Assembly (NCBI RefSeq): GCF_004217545.1
Contig: NZ_SHKY01000001.1
Coordinates: forward strand, 3,348,001 to 3,412,000
Origin: Krasilnikovia cinnamomea
GTDB taxonomy: Bacteria; Actinomycetota; Actinomycetes; Mycobacteriales; Micromonosporaceae
Length of the DNA stretch: 64,000 bases
Direction: 5' to 3'
Positions 8,700 to 17,365 of this stretch are shown here, piece by piece. The position numbers were made by a program, and so were the translations under genes. Numbering within the stretch: position 1 is the first letter of the stretch; each line of letters begins with the position of its first letter. The notes beneath the pieces were generated by a model. That model made no database searches and was not told the origin of the DNA. It worked only from the letters and a program-made list of their open reading frames with translations.

Positions 8700-10793
8700 G
8701 TGACCACAGACGACCGCACCGACAAGCGCACCGACGGCCAGCAGGCCCCGACGACCCTGAACAACGCCTCCGCCCCGACCATCGTCGACACCCTCGCCTA
8801 TCCCATCTCGCCCGACTACGTGAAGAGCTGGACGCCCGTTCGTGGGCTGTGTGAACTCATCGCGAACGCCCTCGACGAGGACCACGACGCCACCGTCGCG
8901 TGGGCCGATGGAGTCCTGAGGATCGCCGACGACGGCCCGGGTATCCCCGAGGAAGGGCTCATCCTCGGCTACTCCACCAAGACCAACGCGCAGATCGGCC
9001 AGTTCGGCGAGGGCAAGAAACTCGCCTGCCTGATCCTGGCCCGCAGCCCCGGCGTCGGCGCGGTGCGCTGCGAAACGGTCGGCTACGGATTCGTCCCGAC
9101 GGTCGAACGGCGCCGGCTGCTCGGCGGCATGATCCCGTCGCGGTCGGAGCAGGGCGCCGAGGTCCTGGTTTACAACCTGTACCGCACCGACCGCACCCGC
9201 GGCACCGTCATCACGGTCGAATGCCCGAAGGAACTCGCCGACGAGGCGATCGGCCGGTTCCGGGCGCTGAGCGAACCCGGCTACACCCCACCCGCGACGC
9301 CCGGAACATGTGTGCTGACCGGGGATCCCGGACGGGTCTGGATCGGCGGCGTGCTGGTCACCACGGTCCCCGGATTCCTGGCCTCCTACGACCTGCCGCT
9401 GGACGACAAGGCGCTGCAGAACCGCGACCGCACCGTCATCGAGGCCGGCGCCCTACGTGACGCGGTCCGGGCCATCCTCGCCGCCAGCGACGACCAGGCG
9501 GTCGTCGACCGCTTCGCCGTCCATGTGCTGGCTGGAGAGAAACTGCGCGAGGCGGAACAGTTCTTCAGCAGCGTCATCCTTCCCCGCGCCCGGGCCGCGT
9601 GGCGCACCTGGGGACGCGCGCACCTACCCGCCCAGACGTTCTACACCAGTCCCGGCAACGAGGAAGCGGCCCTCGACTTGAAGGACAAAGGGTTCGCCGA
9701 GGTGACAGCCCGCGGGCTGGCCGCCCATCACCAAAGGGCGCTCATGGACCTGCTCGGCGTCGAGATCGCCCACACACGCCAGCGTCGGCACTACGAGACG
9801 ACCCGCGACAAGACCACCTGGGTGCCCGAAGGCACGCTCACGCCGGAACAGCGCACGGCCTTGGCCACCGGCACGCAGCTGGTCCGCCGTGGCATCGGAT
9901 CCTTCGCCCTGGATCGGGTCCGGGTGTACGCCGAGAGCGAGTCCAGCCCCTGCGCGGACGGGTTCTACAACCCCCGCACCGGCGCGGTGGCCGTCCACGT
10001 CAACGCGTTGGCCGACCGATCCCAGCTGCTCGAGATACTGCTGCACGAGGCCGCGCACCGGGTCGCGCATCGCGGCGGCGGCCGCTGGGCACCGCGAGGG
10101 GACTACGCCGATCGGTGCCGCGGATTCGAGGAAGTACTCGGGGACTTCGCCGCGCAGCTGCTGGGATACCTGGCCGACGGCGCGAAACTCCCCGATGCCG
10201 CGGAAACGCCCCACCGGGAGCCCGCGGCACCACAGGTACGCCGCTCCAGCGCCGACGACCCCGCCGTGCCCGTGACCCGCCGGGAGCTGGCGCACCTGCT
10301 CACCGACCGGCTACCGCACGCACTGACCGCGGGAGGCTTCGCCGACGCGAAGGACATGGTGGCCTCCACCGCCGTGCACCCCGACTTCTGGCGCACCCTG
10401 ACCAACCCGAAACCCGCGGGGTTCCGCGCGCAGATGGGCCGTGGCCGGGCCTGGGACTACGACAAGACGAGCCTGCTCGCCGACGCGGTCGGGGTGCATC
10501 CCCCCGTGGTGTGGCTTGCCTACAACCTCTGCGAGGGCTCCATGTACGCCCGCCGCCGGGAGCAGTGGGGCCAGCCAGGCCCGTGGGCGAAGCAGATGCG
10601 CGAGGTGACGCTACGCGCGTGCGCCGACCTGGACGCTCTCGGCGGCGCCTACGCCGCGCAGGTCCCCGCGCTGCGTGCCCTCCTCACCGGCCAGACACCC
10701 GCCCCGACAGGTGACGACAGCTGGCAGGCACCGGCACGGGCCCTCCTAGCTCTGGAACGACACCGGCTCGGCCTCGACGCCCAGCCGGCGTGA
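8700..10793 (+). CDS. GHKL-type ATPase fused to HExxH zincin-like domain
   Basis: 697 residues from GTG 8700 with GAGGAG at 8688-8693, 6 bases upstream. The N-terminal ~230 residues form a GHKL ATPase. The N-box is ELIANALDED (E52, N56), the G1 box is DDGPGIP (D77-P83), and a G2-like lid GQFGEGKKLA follows. The layout (HATPase_c_3 type) is like MORC, MutL and the phage rIIA group rather than histidine kinases, as no H-box or DHp region is seen. A second region carries HEAAH at 449-453, the zinc-metallopeptidase signature, preceded by a central linker. A ~220-residue C-terminal part is unassigned. The zinc and ATP sites look intact, so an ATP-gated protease or structural machine is possible; no substrate can be named. 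Confidence 0.75.
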   Translation: MTTDDRTDKRTDGQQAPTTLNNASAPTIVDTLAYPISPDYVKSWTPVRGLCELIANALDEDHDATVAWADGVLRIADDGPGIPEEGLILGYSTKTNAQIGQFGEGKKLACLILARSPGVGAVRCETVGYGFVPTVERRRLLGGMIPSRSEQGAEVLVYNLYRTDRTRGTVITVECPKELADEAIGRFRALSEPGYTPPATPGTCVLTGDPGRVWIGGVLVTTVPGFLASYDLPLDDKALQNRDRTVIEAGALRDAVRAILAASDDQAVVDRFAVHVLAGEKLREAEQFFSSVILPRARAAWRTWGRAHLPAQTFYTSPGNEEAALDLKDKGFAEVTARGLAAHHQRALMDLLGVEIAHTRQRRHYETTRDKTTWVPEGTLTPEQRTALATGTQLVRRGIGSFALDRVRVYAESESSPCADGFYNPRTGAVAVHVNALADRSQLLEILLHEAAHRVAHRGGGRWAPRGDYADRCRGFEEVLGDFAAQLLGYLADGAKLPDAAETPHREPAAPQVRRSSADDPAVPVTRRELAHLLTDRLPHALTAGGFADAKDMVASTAVHPDFWRTLTNPKPAGFRAQMGRGRAWDYDKTSLLADAVGVHPPVVWLAYNLCEGSMYARRREQWGQPGPWAKQMREVTLRACADLDALGGAYAAQVPALRALLTGQTPAPTGDDSWQAPARALLALERHRLGLDAQPA

Positions 10794-10963
10794 CAGCGCC
10801 AGCGCCACGACTGCCCTGCCGATGCGACAGCGCCGCCAACGCCGGCAGAGCAGAGCCACCCTTCGGGATCGTCCCTGGCGAATCATTCGCGGGGGCCCTG
10901 CACGGCGCAGACGCCGTTCGGGGGCGGGATCCCGCACCCCGGGCAGCCGACTTGAGGAGTCCG

Positions 10964-11050
10964 GTGGATCACCCATCGGGCACGCGACGGCGGAGCGGTC
11001 AGCGTCTGGGCACACGACATCGACGCGGAACCGGCCGGCCTCACCGCTGA
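10964..11050 (+). CDS. Possible 28-residue Arg-rich leader peptide
   Basis: A GTG at 10964 has GAGGAG at 10954-10959, only 4 bases away, and opens a 28-codon frame rich in Arg and Gly that stops at 11050. The strong hairpin 11082-11129 follows by 31 bp. The same Shine-Dalgarno context (TTGAGGAGTC) precedes the real gene at 8700, which is why I list it. The peptide has no recognisable family and the frame may be chance. Confidence 0.25.
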   Translation: MDHPSGTRRRSGQRLGTRHRRGTGRPHR

Positions 11051-11081
11051 CGGGGGCGGCCAAGACCCCATTCCCACGACA

Positions 11082-11129
11082 GGCGAAGGCCGCGCGCACG
11101 CCGACCACCGGCATCGCGCGGCCTTCGCC
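11082..11129 (+). terminator. 15-bp GC hairpin upstream of wall hydrolase gene
   Basis: Perfect 15-bp arms (11082-11096 and 11115-11129) enclose an 18-base loop, 44 bp before the ATG of the transglycosylase/M23 gene. It lacks a T-tract. It could end the GHKL gene transcript or attenuate the hydrolase gene. Confidence 0.55.
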
Positions 11130-11173
11130 GTGCCCACCCGATTCCACCAGAAGCCACGCAGGGAGTGACCGCC

Positions 11174-12265
11174 ATGACCACCCGACTGCTGTCCTGGATC
11201 GCCGCCGCGGTCGCCGGCACCATCCTGCTCTGCTCGGGGGTGGCCACGACCCTGATGTTCGGCGGCGACGGAGCCGCCATCGCCGCCTGCTACACCAAGG
11301 CCAGCGCCGCGCCGAGCGGACCGTCGGCCGCCGAGCCGAGCGCACATAGCCCCAACCCCGGCGGCATCGGCCCGATCGGCGAATGGAACGGCGAGCAGGT
11401 CGGCAACGCCGCCATCATCATCAGTGTCGGCATGCGGCTGCATATCCCCCCGCGTGGCTGGGTCATCGCCGTGGCCACCGCGATGCAGGAATCGTCGCTG
11501 ATCAACACGCCGGGCGGTGACCGCGACTCGATCGGCCTGTTCCAGCAACGGCCGTCGCAGGGCTGGGGCACACCCGCGCAGCTGCACGACCCGCAATACG
11601 CGGCGACCAGGTTCTACCAGAAGCTCCAGACGATCGACGGCTGGCAGGCGATGCCGCTGACCGAAGCCGCGCAGAAGGTGCAGATCAGCGCCTATCCGGA
11701 CGCGTACGCGAAGTGGGAGGACGACGCCACCCGACTGGTCGCCGCCCTCACCGGCGTCAGCGCCGGCCTGGCCGCCTGCGCCGCGACGGTCAGTGCCCAG
11801 GGCTGGACCCAGCCGGTGCACGGCAAGGTCGGCTCCGGGTTCCGCACCGCGGACCGGCCCGCCCACGACGGCGTCGACCTGATCGTGCCCAAAGGCACGC
11901 CGATTCACGCCGCCTCGACCGGCACGGTCAGCCGAGTGCGGTGCAACGCGATCGACGTGCGCACCGGCGGCGACTGGGGCTGCGACCGCGACGGCGACCC
12001 GAACCTCACCAGAGGCTGCGGCTGGTACGTCGACATCGACCATGTCAACGGGATCGTCACCCGCTACTGCCACCAGCTGATCCAGCCGTACGTCCACGTC
12101 GGACAGCACGTCAACGCCGGCGACGTCATCGGCATCTCCGGCAGCAGCGGCCACTCCAGCGGACCACACGTTCACTACGAGGTCCATCACGGCGATCACA
12201 CGTCCGCGACCGCAGTCGACCCGGTGACCTTCATGGCATCTGTCGGCGCACCCCTAAATCAATGA
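11174..12265 (+). CDS. Bifunctional cell-wall hydrolase: lytic transglycosylase-like plus M23 peptidase
   Basis: 363 residues from ATG 11174, with AGGGAG 8 bases upstream; a GTG at 11165 is a weaker option. Residues 5-27 are a membrane anchor or signal segment. Residues ~60-185 match the actinobacterial transglycosylase-like domain: catalytic Glu candidate E106 in AMQESSL, then DSIGLFQQRPSQGWGT. Residues ~205-355 form an M23/LytM endopeptidase with HDGVD (H231, D235) and HVH (H332, H334) zinc ligands intact. Such two-domain enzymes accompany Gram-positive type IV systems, the VirB1 role, and cut peptidoglycan locally for the transfer channel. It stands alone between hairpins rather than in an operon. 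Function assignment is solid; its use in conjugation is inferred from context. Confidence 0.88.
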   Translation: MTTRLLSWIAAAVAGTILLCSGVATTLMFGGDGAAIAACYTKASAAPSGPSAAEPSAHSPNPGGIGPIGEWNGEQVGNAAIIISVGMRLHIPPRGWVIAVATAMQESSLINTPGGDRDSIGLFQQRPSQGWGTPAQLHDPQYAATRFYQKLQTIDGWQAMPLTEAAQKVQISAYPDAYAKWEDDATRLVAALTGVSAGLAACAATVSAQGWTQPVHGKVGSGFRTADRPAHDGVDLIVPKGTPIHAASTGTVSRVRCNAIDVRTGGDWGCDRDGDPNLTRGCGWYVDIDHVNGIVTRYCHQLIQPYVHVGQHVNAGDVIGISGSSGHSSGPHVHYEVHHGDHTSATAVDPVTFMASVGAPLNQ

Positions 12266-12518
12266 GCCGCGGGCCGCCGCCACAACCACACTCCGGCAAT
12301 CCAATTGGCCGGCGGCGAACCTTTCCACGGCCGTATCACTCGGAGCTCACGCCACCGGCCGCATCCGCCGGGCATTGACCGTCCCGGGCCCGGTCCGGCG
12401 TGATGCCACACCGGCACATTCAGCCGCCCGTAGGCCACGGGCAGCACACCCAGAACCGCGGGTGTCGCTCGTACGCGACGGCACCCGAACCACCACGACC
12501 AACGATCGGAGAACAGTC

Positions 12519-14177
12519 ATGACCATCTACCAGCCGGGGCAGCGTGTCGCCCTGGTCCACACCAGCGACCCGCACACCGACCTGCGGCCCGGTGACACCG
12601 GCACCGTGCGCCGCCATGACCAGCAGCTGAACACCGTCCATATCGACTGGGACAGCGGATCGTCGCTGTCGATGTGTCTGGACGCCGGTGACCGCATCGA
12701 ACCGTTCGACCCAGCAGTTCCCGACACGCGGCCGTCCAGCGACACCGACGGCTGGACGTCCACTCTCGCACGGCTGTGCGCTCTGGGTGACGAGGCCGGC
12801 CGCGACGTCGCCGACTGGTGGGCGCAGGACACCATCGGCGGCCGGGCCACCGGCGATGTGCGCGCCACCGCCCGGCGGATCCTGGTCGGAATCGACGACG
12901 GTGACCCCGCGGTGCTCGACCATCTGCCGACGTTCACCCCGCCGAGCCGTTGGCACGATGACCGGGACACCGCCGAAGTTCGCTACACCGAAGCCGCACA
13001 CGACGCCGCACCGCGCCGGGCGCCGCATTGGCGGGACCTGACCGATACCCAGCGAGACGAGACGATCGCGGCGTCCCAGGAGGCGTTCGAGGCCGCCGTG
13101 CACGAACGGGTCGCCGAGCTGTGCCGGCTGGCAGCCAGCCCGACCGGCGCCGACATGTCCCATCTGCACCCCGAGCGCGTACGGATCGGCCTTGTCGGGG
13201 TGTTCGCCGGCGAATGGGCCTGGTCCGTCGACGCCGAAGGCGCCGACCGTGTCCCGGTCGGGTTCCTCGGCACGCTGATCGACCGGTGGAACGGCTGGGC
13301 GGTGTTCGCCTGCACCCGCGAGGTGGCCGAGGCGATCGTCGCCGACCAGCAGCGACAGCGCCGTGCGAGCCGCGCGTCGTTGCAGGCAAAGGGTGTGGCC
13401 GAGGCTGAGCTGGACCGGCGGGTCAATGCCGAGCTGACCGAACTGCGCTTCGAGGGCGAGGTCATCGTCGCCGACCAGCGCGCCCAGTACGACGATCCAG
13501 AGGCCATCGAGCACATCGGCCCGGACGCCGACGGCCGATATGTGGTGATGGGCTGGAACTGGTGCTGGCAAGCGGTTGACCCGTACGACTGCGACCGGAT
13601 CGTCGGTGACCTGCCCGAGCCTGGCCGGGAACAGGAGTTCGAGCTGCTGCGCCACACGCCGGGCCTGCGCGTGCCGCACACCCGGCTGCAGTTGACCGAC
13701 GTGCGCTACCGGCCGGCCAGCACCGGTCTGGCATTCACCGCCACCCTGGCCCTGGACGGCCCGCCGATCGCCACGGTGACCGACGACGGCGCCGGCGCCA
13801 TCACCGTGGACCCGGACGACCTGACCGCCACTCATGGCGGTCTTCGCGCCTACCTGGCCGAGTGCCGATTCCAAGGCAGCCCCGTCGGGATGCCCCGGCT
13901 GCTGCAGGCCCTGGCCGACGAACACTTCCTCAGCCAGGCCGTCGCGCAGGCCGAAGCCGACGGCGGCACCCAGCTTCGACTGGTCGACGACACCGGCCAC
14001 ACCCGCGCTTTGCGGCCGATCGCCCCCGCCCCGGCCGACTTGACCCCACTGCTGGAACTCGGCCGCACCCTCACCCGCGGCCCCGGCCAGCAGTGGCAGA
14101 TCTGGACCGGCGCCTCATGGTTCACCGTGCCCGGCGCCCTCACCCGACCCGGCCAACCCCACGACCGCAACTGCTGA
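12519..14177 (+). CDS. DUF4314 domain protein of mobile elements, 552 aa
   Basis: Start ATG 12519 is supported by GGAGA about 6 bases upstream. Residues 1-65 (GQRVALVHTSDPHTDLRPGD, then VHIDWDSGS) match the small DUF4314 beta-barrel found in actinobacterial plasmid and ICE proteins. The remaining ~490 residues have no motif I can name. They include a Trp-rich stretch (GEWAWSVDAEG; GWNWCWQAVD) and a charged helical segment around residues 270-320. No membrane segment is visible, so it is probably cytosolic. A role in DNA or RNA binding is possible from the SH3-like N-terminus but is not demonstrated. The following gene begins 29 bp downstream, suggesting a shared transcript. Confidence 0.7.
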   Translation: MTIYQPGQRVALVHTSDPHTDLRPGDTGTVRRHDQQLNTVHIDWDSGSSLSMCLDAGDRIEPFDPAVPDTRPSSDTDGWTSTLARLCALGDEAGRDVADWWAQDTIGGRATGDVRATARRILVGIDDGDPAVLDHLPTFTPPSRWHDDRDTAEVRYTEAAHDAAPRRAPHWRDLTDTQRDETIAASQEAFEAAVHERVAELCRLAASPTGADMSHLHPERVRIGLVGVFAGEWAWSVDAEGADRVPVGFLGTLIDRWNGWAVFACTREVAEAIVADQQRQRRASRASLQAKGVAEAELDRRVNAELTELRFEGEVIVADQRAQYDDPEAIEHIGPDADGRYVVMGWNWCWQAVDPYDCDRIVGDLPEPGREQEFELLRHTPGLRVPHTRLQLTDVRYRPASTGLAFTATLALDGPPIATVTDDGAGAITVDPDDLTATHGGLRAYLAECRFQGSPVGMPRLLQALADEHFLSQAVAQAEADGGTQLRLVDDTGHTRALRPIAPAPADLTPLLELGRTLTRGPGQQWQIWTGASWFTVPGALTRPGQPHDRNC

Positions 14178-14206
14178 AAGGGCGGCGCCCGAATGGGGGC
14201 TCCGAC

Positions 14207-14722
14207 GTGCTGCTGCGCAACCTGCACCTGCCCACCGGGACCACGCTCTGCCTGCCCAGGCTCACGCCGCTGCAACGGCAGGTGATGCAGCCGCGCCACC
14301 TGGACGGATACCCGCGGGATCTCCCGTTCGAGATCCGCGAGTGCCGAGAGTCGACCCCTACCGACCAACCGCCGGACAGTCCGCCGACCGGCACGGCGCT
14401 CGCCGCACCAGACAGCAGCCGCACTGCCGGCTTGGGCCCACCGATCGCCCTGACCGAGATCAACTCGGGGCGCTTCACCTTCCACGCCTTCGGCGCGACG
14501 AGCGAGCACGACCGCGACGCCCTCACGGCCGCATGGTTGCAGCACGTCGCCGACACCGGTGCCGACCTCGACTGCTTCGCCCGCGAGGACATCAACGTCA
14601 TCGAGGGCGGCTACGGCCGCGCCTTCCGTAAGGCTCGCCGTACCCGTAAGGCCGTGACGCCTCGGCATGTCCTGTGTGCCCGCTTCGTGGGCAGCCCGGC
14701 CGGAGCGGCCCACATCCGGTAG
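14207..14722 (+). CDS. Hypothetical protein, 171 aa
   Basis: The likely start is GTG 14207 with a GGGGG tract at 14195-14199, 7 bases upstream; no in-frame ATG fits better. The N-terminal third is basic and Pro-rich. The C-terminal ~90 residues look globular (ITEINSGRFTFHAFGA-like region, then ADLDCFAREDINVIEGGYG). I do not recognise it. It is encoded 29 bp after the DUF4314 gene, and the bipartite hairpin 14783-14815 with T-rich tail closes the unit, so the two probably form a two-gene operon. Confidence 0.55.
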   Translation: MLLRNLHLPTGTTLCLPRLTPLQRQVMQPRHLDGYPRDLPFEIRECRESTPTDQPPDSPPTGTALAAPDSSRTAGLGPPIALTEINSGRFTFHAFGATSEHDRDALTAAWLQHVADTGADLDCFAREDINVIEGGYGRAFRKARRTRKAVTPRHVLCARFVGSPAGAAHIR

Positions 14723-14782
14723 CGGGGCCAGCGATCGGCCACACCAGCGCCGGTCAACCCCCGGCACCACCCCAATCCCATC

Positions 14783-14825
14783 GGGTTCCCGGCGCGCACC
14801 CGCGCTTGGGAGCCCTTCTTTGCGT
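14783..14825 (+). terminator. Bipartite rho-independent terminator
   Basis: Outer stem GGGTTCCC/GGGAGCCC (14783-14790 with 14808-14815, one G-U pair) encloses an inner GCGCG-CACC-CGCGC stem-loop and is followed by TTCTTT. It lies 60 bp past the stop of the 171-aa gene and fits a classical intrinsic terminator. Confidence 0.7.
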
Positions 14826-14861
14826 GTGTAACGCGTTCCTCATCGATGGGAGTCCGAGACG

Positions 14862-15404
14862 ATGTTGACCTTCCCGACCAGCCACGCCCTCACCGATGCG
14901 TTGATTACCGCGATCCAGACTCCGGACCTGACCGCACGACTTCCGATTGTGCTGTTCCTGTACGAGGTGGCGGACACCGACACCGAACACCTCATCCGCT
15001 GTCACGTGGTCCGGCCGCGGCACAGCAGCGGCGCTGAGGGACTCGACACGACGATCGTCGGCCGGCTCGAGGCGCTGACCCGCGGGCACACCGACACCCA
15101 GGGCCCGATTCCGGCGCTCATGGCCGCGGTCCACGCCACCACCGGTGACGCGCCCGGCTTCCGAATGCTCGCCTGCGCAGCCCTCGACGACGACATCGTC
15201 ATCGCCGCCAACGAACCCCACGGTTGCCGACGCCTTGACGCCGTCGACATCGACGGCCGCGTCTACCAGCTCACCCGGTACCACGCCGAAACCCATCCGA
15301 TCGTCACAGTCGACGACGCCGACGAACCGCGCGACACCCCCGCCACCATCCCGGCGCTGCAGAACGCCCTGAAAATCGCGGTCCGCCTCGCCAGCCGTGT
15401 GTGA
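14862..15404 (+). CDS. Hypothetical protein, 180 aa
   Basis: ATG 14862 has GGGAG about 9 bases upstream. The product is acidic and apparently cytosolic, with no signal peptide. Its middle contains a mixed alpha/beta pattern (IVLFLYEVAD, FRMLACAALDDDIVIAANEP, DIDGRVYQLTRY). No family is recognised. It is bracketed by two terminator-like hairpins (14783-14815 upstream, 15423-15444 downstream) and so looks like a single-gene transcription unit, as do most genes of this module. Confidence 0.6.
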   Translation: MLTFPTSHALTDALITAIQTPDLTARLPIVLFLYEVADTDTEHLIRCHVVRPRHSSGAEGLDTTIVGRLEALTRGHTDTQGPIPALMAAVHATTGDAPGFRMLACAALDDDIVIAANEPHGCRRLDAVDIDGRVYQLTRYHAETHPIVTVDDADEPRDTPATIPALQNALKIAVRLASRV

Positions 15405-15705
15405 GGCGAGCACCCGGCGTGGTCGCCGGCGAACACGCCGGCGAGGTCCGCGCACGGCGCCCCGCTACCGCTACCGCCAGTGATAGGTGACGGGCTCGGC
15501 ACTGCAAAGACGGCGTCCACACCTCCCCGTGAGGACATCGCAAACGTGACCTACCAGCTCTTGCTGGCCCCCGCCATCTGTCGCCCACGATCACCGCCAC
15601 CACGTCCGCGCCGGACGGCCGGTATCTGGACACGGGCGACTTGAACAAATCCCGCAACGAAGCGTGGATCAACTCCACGCCCTACTGGAAGGAGCACCGC
15701 CTGTC
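15405..15705. other. 301-bp intergenic stretch
   Basis: Apart from the terminator-like hairpin at 15423-15444, I see no gene or repeat here. It presumably carries the promoter of the two-wHTH gene starting at 15706. Confidence 0.4.
15423..15444 (+). terminator. 9-bp GC hairpin after the 180-aa gene
   Basis: Perfect 9-bp stem TCGCCGGCG/CGCCGGCGA with loop AACA, starting 18 bp after the stop at 15404. No T-tract follows, which is common for actinobacterial terminators. Confidence 0.6.
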
Positions 15706-16584
15706 ATGACCGAGACCACCCGACCCGCCGCGACCGCGGCCCAGCGCATCGTCGCCGCCATGTGGACACTCGACCGCCCAGCCACCGCGAAGCAGATCCA
15801 GGAGGCCGCCGGCGTTGGCTACTCCACCGTCAGCCCCGTCCTGCGCCGCCTGCTCGCCGCGAGCCAGGCCGTCAAGTCCGAGGGCGGCGACGGCAGCACC
15901 CTTTGGCACATCGTCACCGACATCCCCTCCACCCTCGGCCCCGCGAACGGCGACGCGACCAACGCCGCCTCAGAACCGCATGACCCGACCGGCGGAGAAC
16001 CTCCCGCCGGCGACGGCGCGATGCCGGGAATCAGCAGCCCCACCGACAACGCTCGCGCCGAGGTAACGAGCGATCACGCCGACTCGCACCCGGATCTCAC
16101 CGGCGCGCGCCCAGCCCTCAGCAACCCGGGTTCCGAGATACTCCCGACGCCTGAGGGCACCCGACCGCCAGCGGCCGCACTCGAGGCCGACAACCACCCT
16201 GGGGCCGCGCCCGCAGAACCGGCCGAGCCCGAGCCGGTCGGATCACACAGCGGCATGTCGGACGAATCGGACCCAGATGCCTCGGCCACGAGGACCACTC
16301 GTGCCTACCGCAAGCCGGCCAAGCCTCGCAGGCCCAAGGGAGCACTGCGCGCCGCGATCCTCGCGGCGCTGAATAACAATCCCGACCGCGCGCTCCGGGT
16401 CGGCGAGATGTGCAAGATCATCGACGGTGCGGACCAGGACGGAATGTTCAACAAGGCCGGTCCCGGTGCCGTCGTGAACGCCCTCGACAAGCTCGTCAAC
16501 GACGGCGACGCACTCCGCGTCTCCGAAGCCCCCGCGAGCTACCAGTTCCAGGCGAAGCCGGCGGACGCCGACTCCCAGCGGTAA
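15706..16584 (+). CDS. Two-winged-helix DNA-binding protein
   Basis: 292 residues from ATG 15706; AAGGAG at 15689-15694 is 11 bases away, a little far, and the in-frame start at 15664 is an alternative. Residues ~8-70 form a MarR/IclR-like winged helix (RPATAKQIQEAAGVGYSTVS, then VLRRLLA). Residues ~205-285 form a second helix-turn-helix region (GALRAAILAALNNNPDRALR, then VGEMCKII). A ~120-residue Pro/Ala/Glu-rich linker joins them. Two DNA-binding heads on a flexible tether suggest a regulator or a bridging/partition protein. Its downstream neighbour is a GGDEF protein, separated by a hairpin at 16587-16631. Confidence 0.65.
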   Translation: MTETTRPAATAAQRIVAAMWTLDRPATAKQIQEAAGVGYSTVSPVLRRLLAASQAVKSEGGDGSTLWHIVTDIPSTLGPANGDATNAASEPHDPTGGEPPAGDGAMPGISSPTDNARAEVTSDHADSHPDLTGARPALSNPGSEILPTPEGTRPPAAALEADNHPGAAPAEPAEPEPVGSHSGMSDESDPDASATRTTRAYRKPAKPRRPKGALRAAILAALNNNPDRALRVGEMCKIIDGADQDGMFNKAGPGAVVNALDKLVNDGDALRVSEAPASYQFQAKPADADSQR

Positions 16585-16586
16585 GC

Positions 16587-16631
16587 CCGGGTCGGCCGTC
16601 GAAGCTTTGCACGGCGCGACGACCGACCCGG
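16587..16631 (+). terminator. Interrupted 9+5-bp hairpin
   Basis: Arms CCGGGTCGG/CCGACCCGG plus inner CGTCG/CGACG, separated by one C/A mismatch, with a 15-base loop. It sits 2 bp after the wHTH gene stop and 29 bp before the GGDEF start, so it is a terminator or an attenuator for the GGDEF gene. Confidence 0.6.
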
Positions 16632-16660
16632 TGCTCCTTCACATACAAGGAGCTTTTCGA

Positions 16661-17365
16661 GTGTTGCAGACCTGGCAAGACCTCGCCATCATCGCCCTGA
16701 TCGCCACCCTGATCGTCGCCGTGGTGGTGATCGCGTGGCAGCAGAAAAGCCTGATCCAGGCTCGCTACCTGGCCAACCACGACGTGACCACCGGCCTGCC
16801 CAACCGTCGCGCCGTCACCGCATGCCTGCGCACGGCTCTGCGGAAGGGCCGTGCGACCGGGCTGGTGATGGTCGACCTCGACCGGTTCAAGTCCATCAAC
16901 GACACCTACGGCCATGAGCACGGCAACGATGTGCTCGCCGAAGTGGGCCGCCGTCTGGCCGGCATCACGGCCCCGGCCGCGCTGGCAGCGCGGCTGTCCG
17001 GCGACGAGTTCGTGCTGCTGGTCGACGGTGGTTACGACCAGACCGCAGCCGTGGCCCACGCCGCTTCCAGGATCATCGCGCGTACGGCGGTGCGCGTCGG
17101 CGGGCGCGAGGTCCGCGTGTCCGCGAGCGTGGGCTTCGCGACCGCGACCCTGGGCATCTCCGGACGTGAACTGCTGCGCGCCGCTGACATCGCCATGTAC
17201 CAGGCGAAGCGGTACGGACGCGCGACGGTCTACGGCATGCCCCCCTCCACAGAACAGCCCGGCATCGGACGTGGACCCCGCTACCGCGACCTGCGCCGCG
17301 ATACCGGCGACGGCTACCCGGCAACGCCCCTTCCCACCAACGAGGAGTACCCCTCTCATGGCTGA
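16661..17365 (+). CDS. Membrane-anchored GGDEF (diguanylate cyclase-type) protein
   Basis: 234 residues from GTG 16661, chosen because AAGGAG at 16647-16652 is 8 bases upstream. One hydrophobic helix (residues ~7-25, IIALIATLIVAVVVIAW) is followed directly by a GGDEF domain: substrate region DLDRFKSIND and active-site SGDEF at 113-117. The first Gly is Ser, a substitution found in some active cyclases. No RxxD inhibitory site is visible just before the motif. No sensory domain exists. The domain would make c-di-GMP in the cytosol near the membrane, or be a c-di-GMP/GTP-binding remnant. Its 3' end overlaps the next gene by 8 bp. A GGDEF gene inside a conjugation module suggests control of transfer or surface state; that is inference. 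Confidence 0.8.
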   Translation: MLQTWQDLAIIALIATLIVAVVVIAWQQKSLIQARYLANHDVTTGLPNRRAVTACLRTALRKGRATGLVMVDLDRFKSINDTYGHEHGNDVLAEVGRRLAGITAPAALAARLSGDEFVLLVDGGYDQTAAVAHAASRIIARTAVRVGGREVRVSASVGFATATLGISGRELLRAADIAMYQAKRYGRATVYGMPPSTEQPGIGRGPRYRDLRRDTGDGYPATPLPTNEEYPSHG

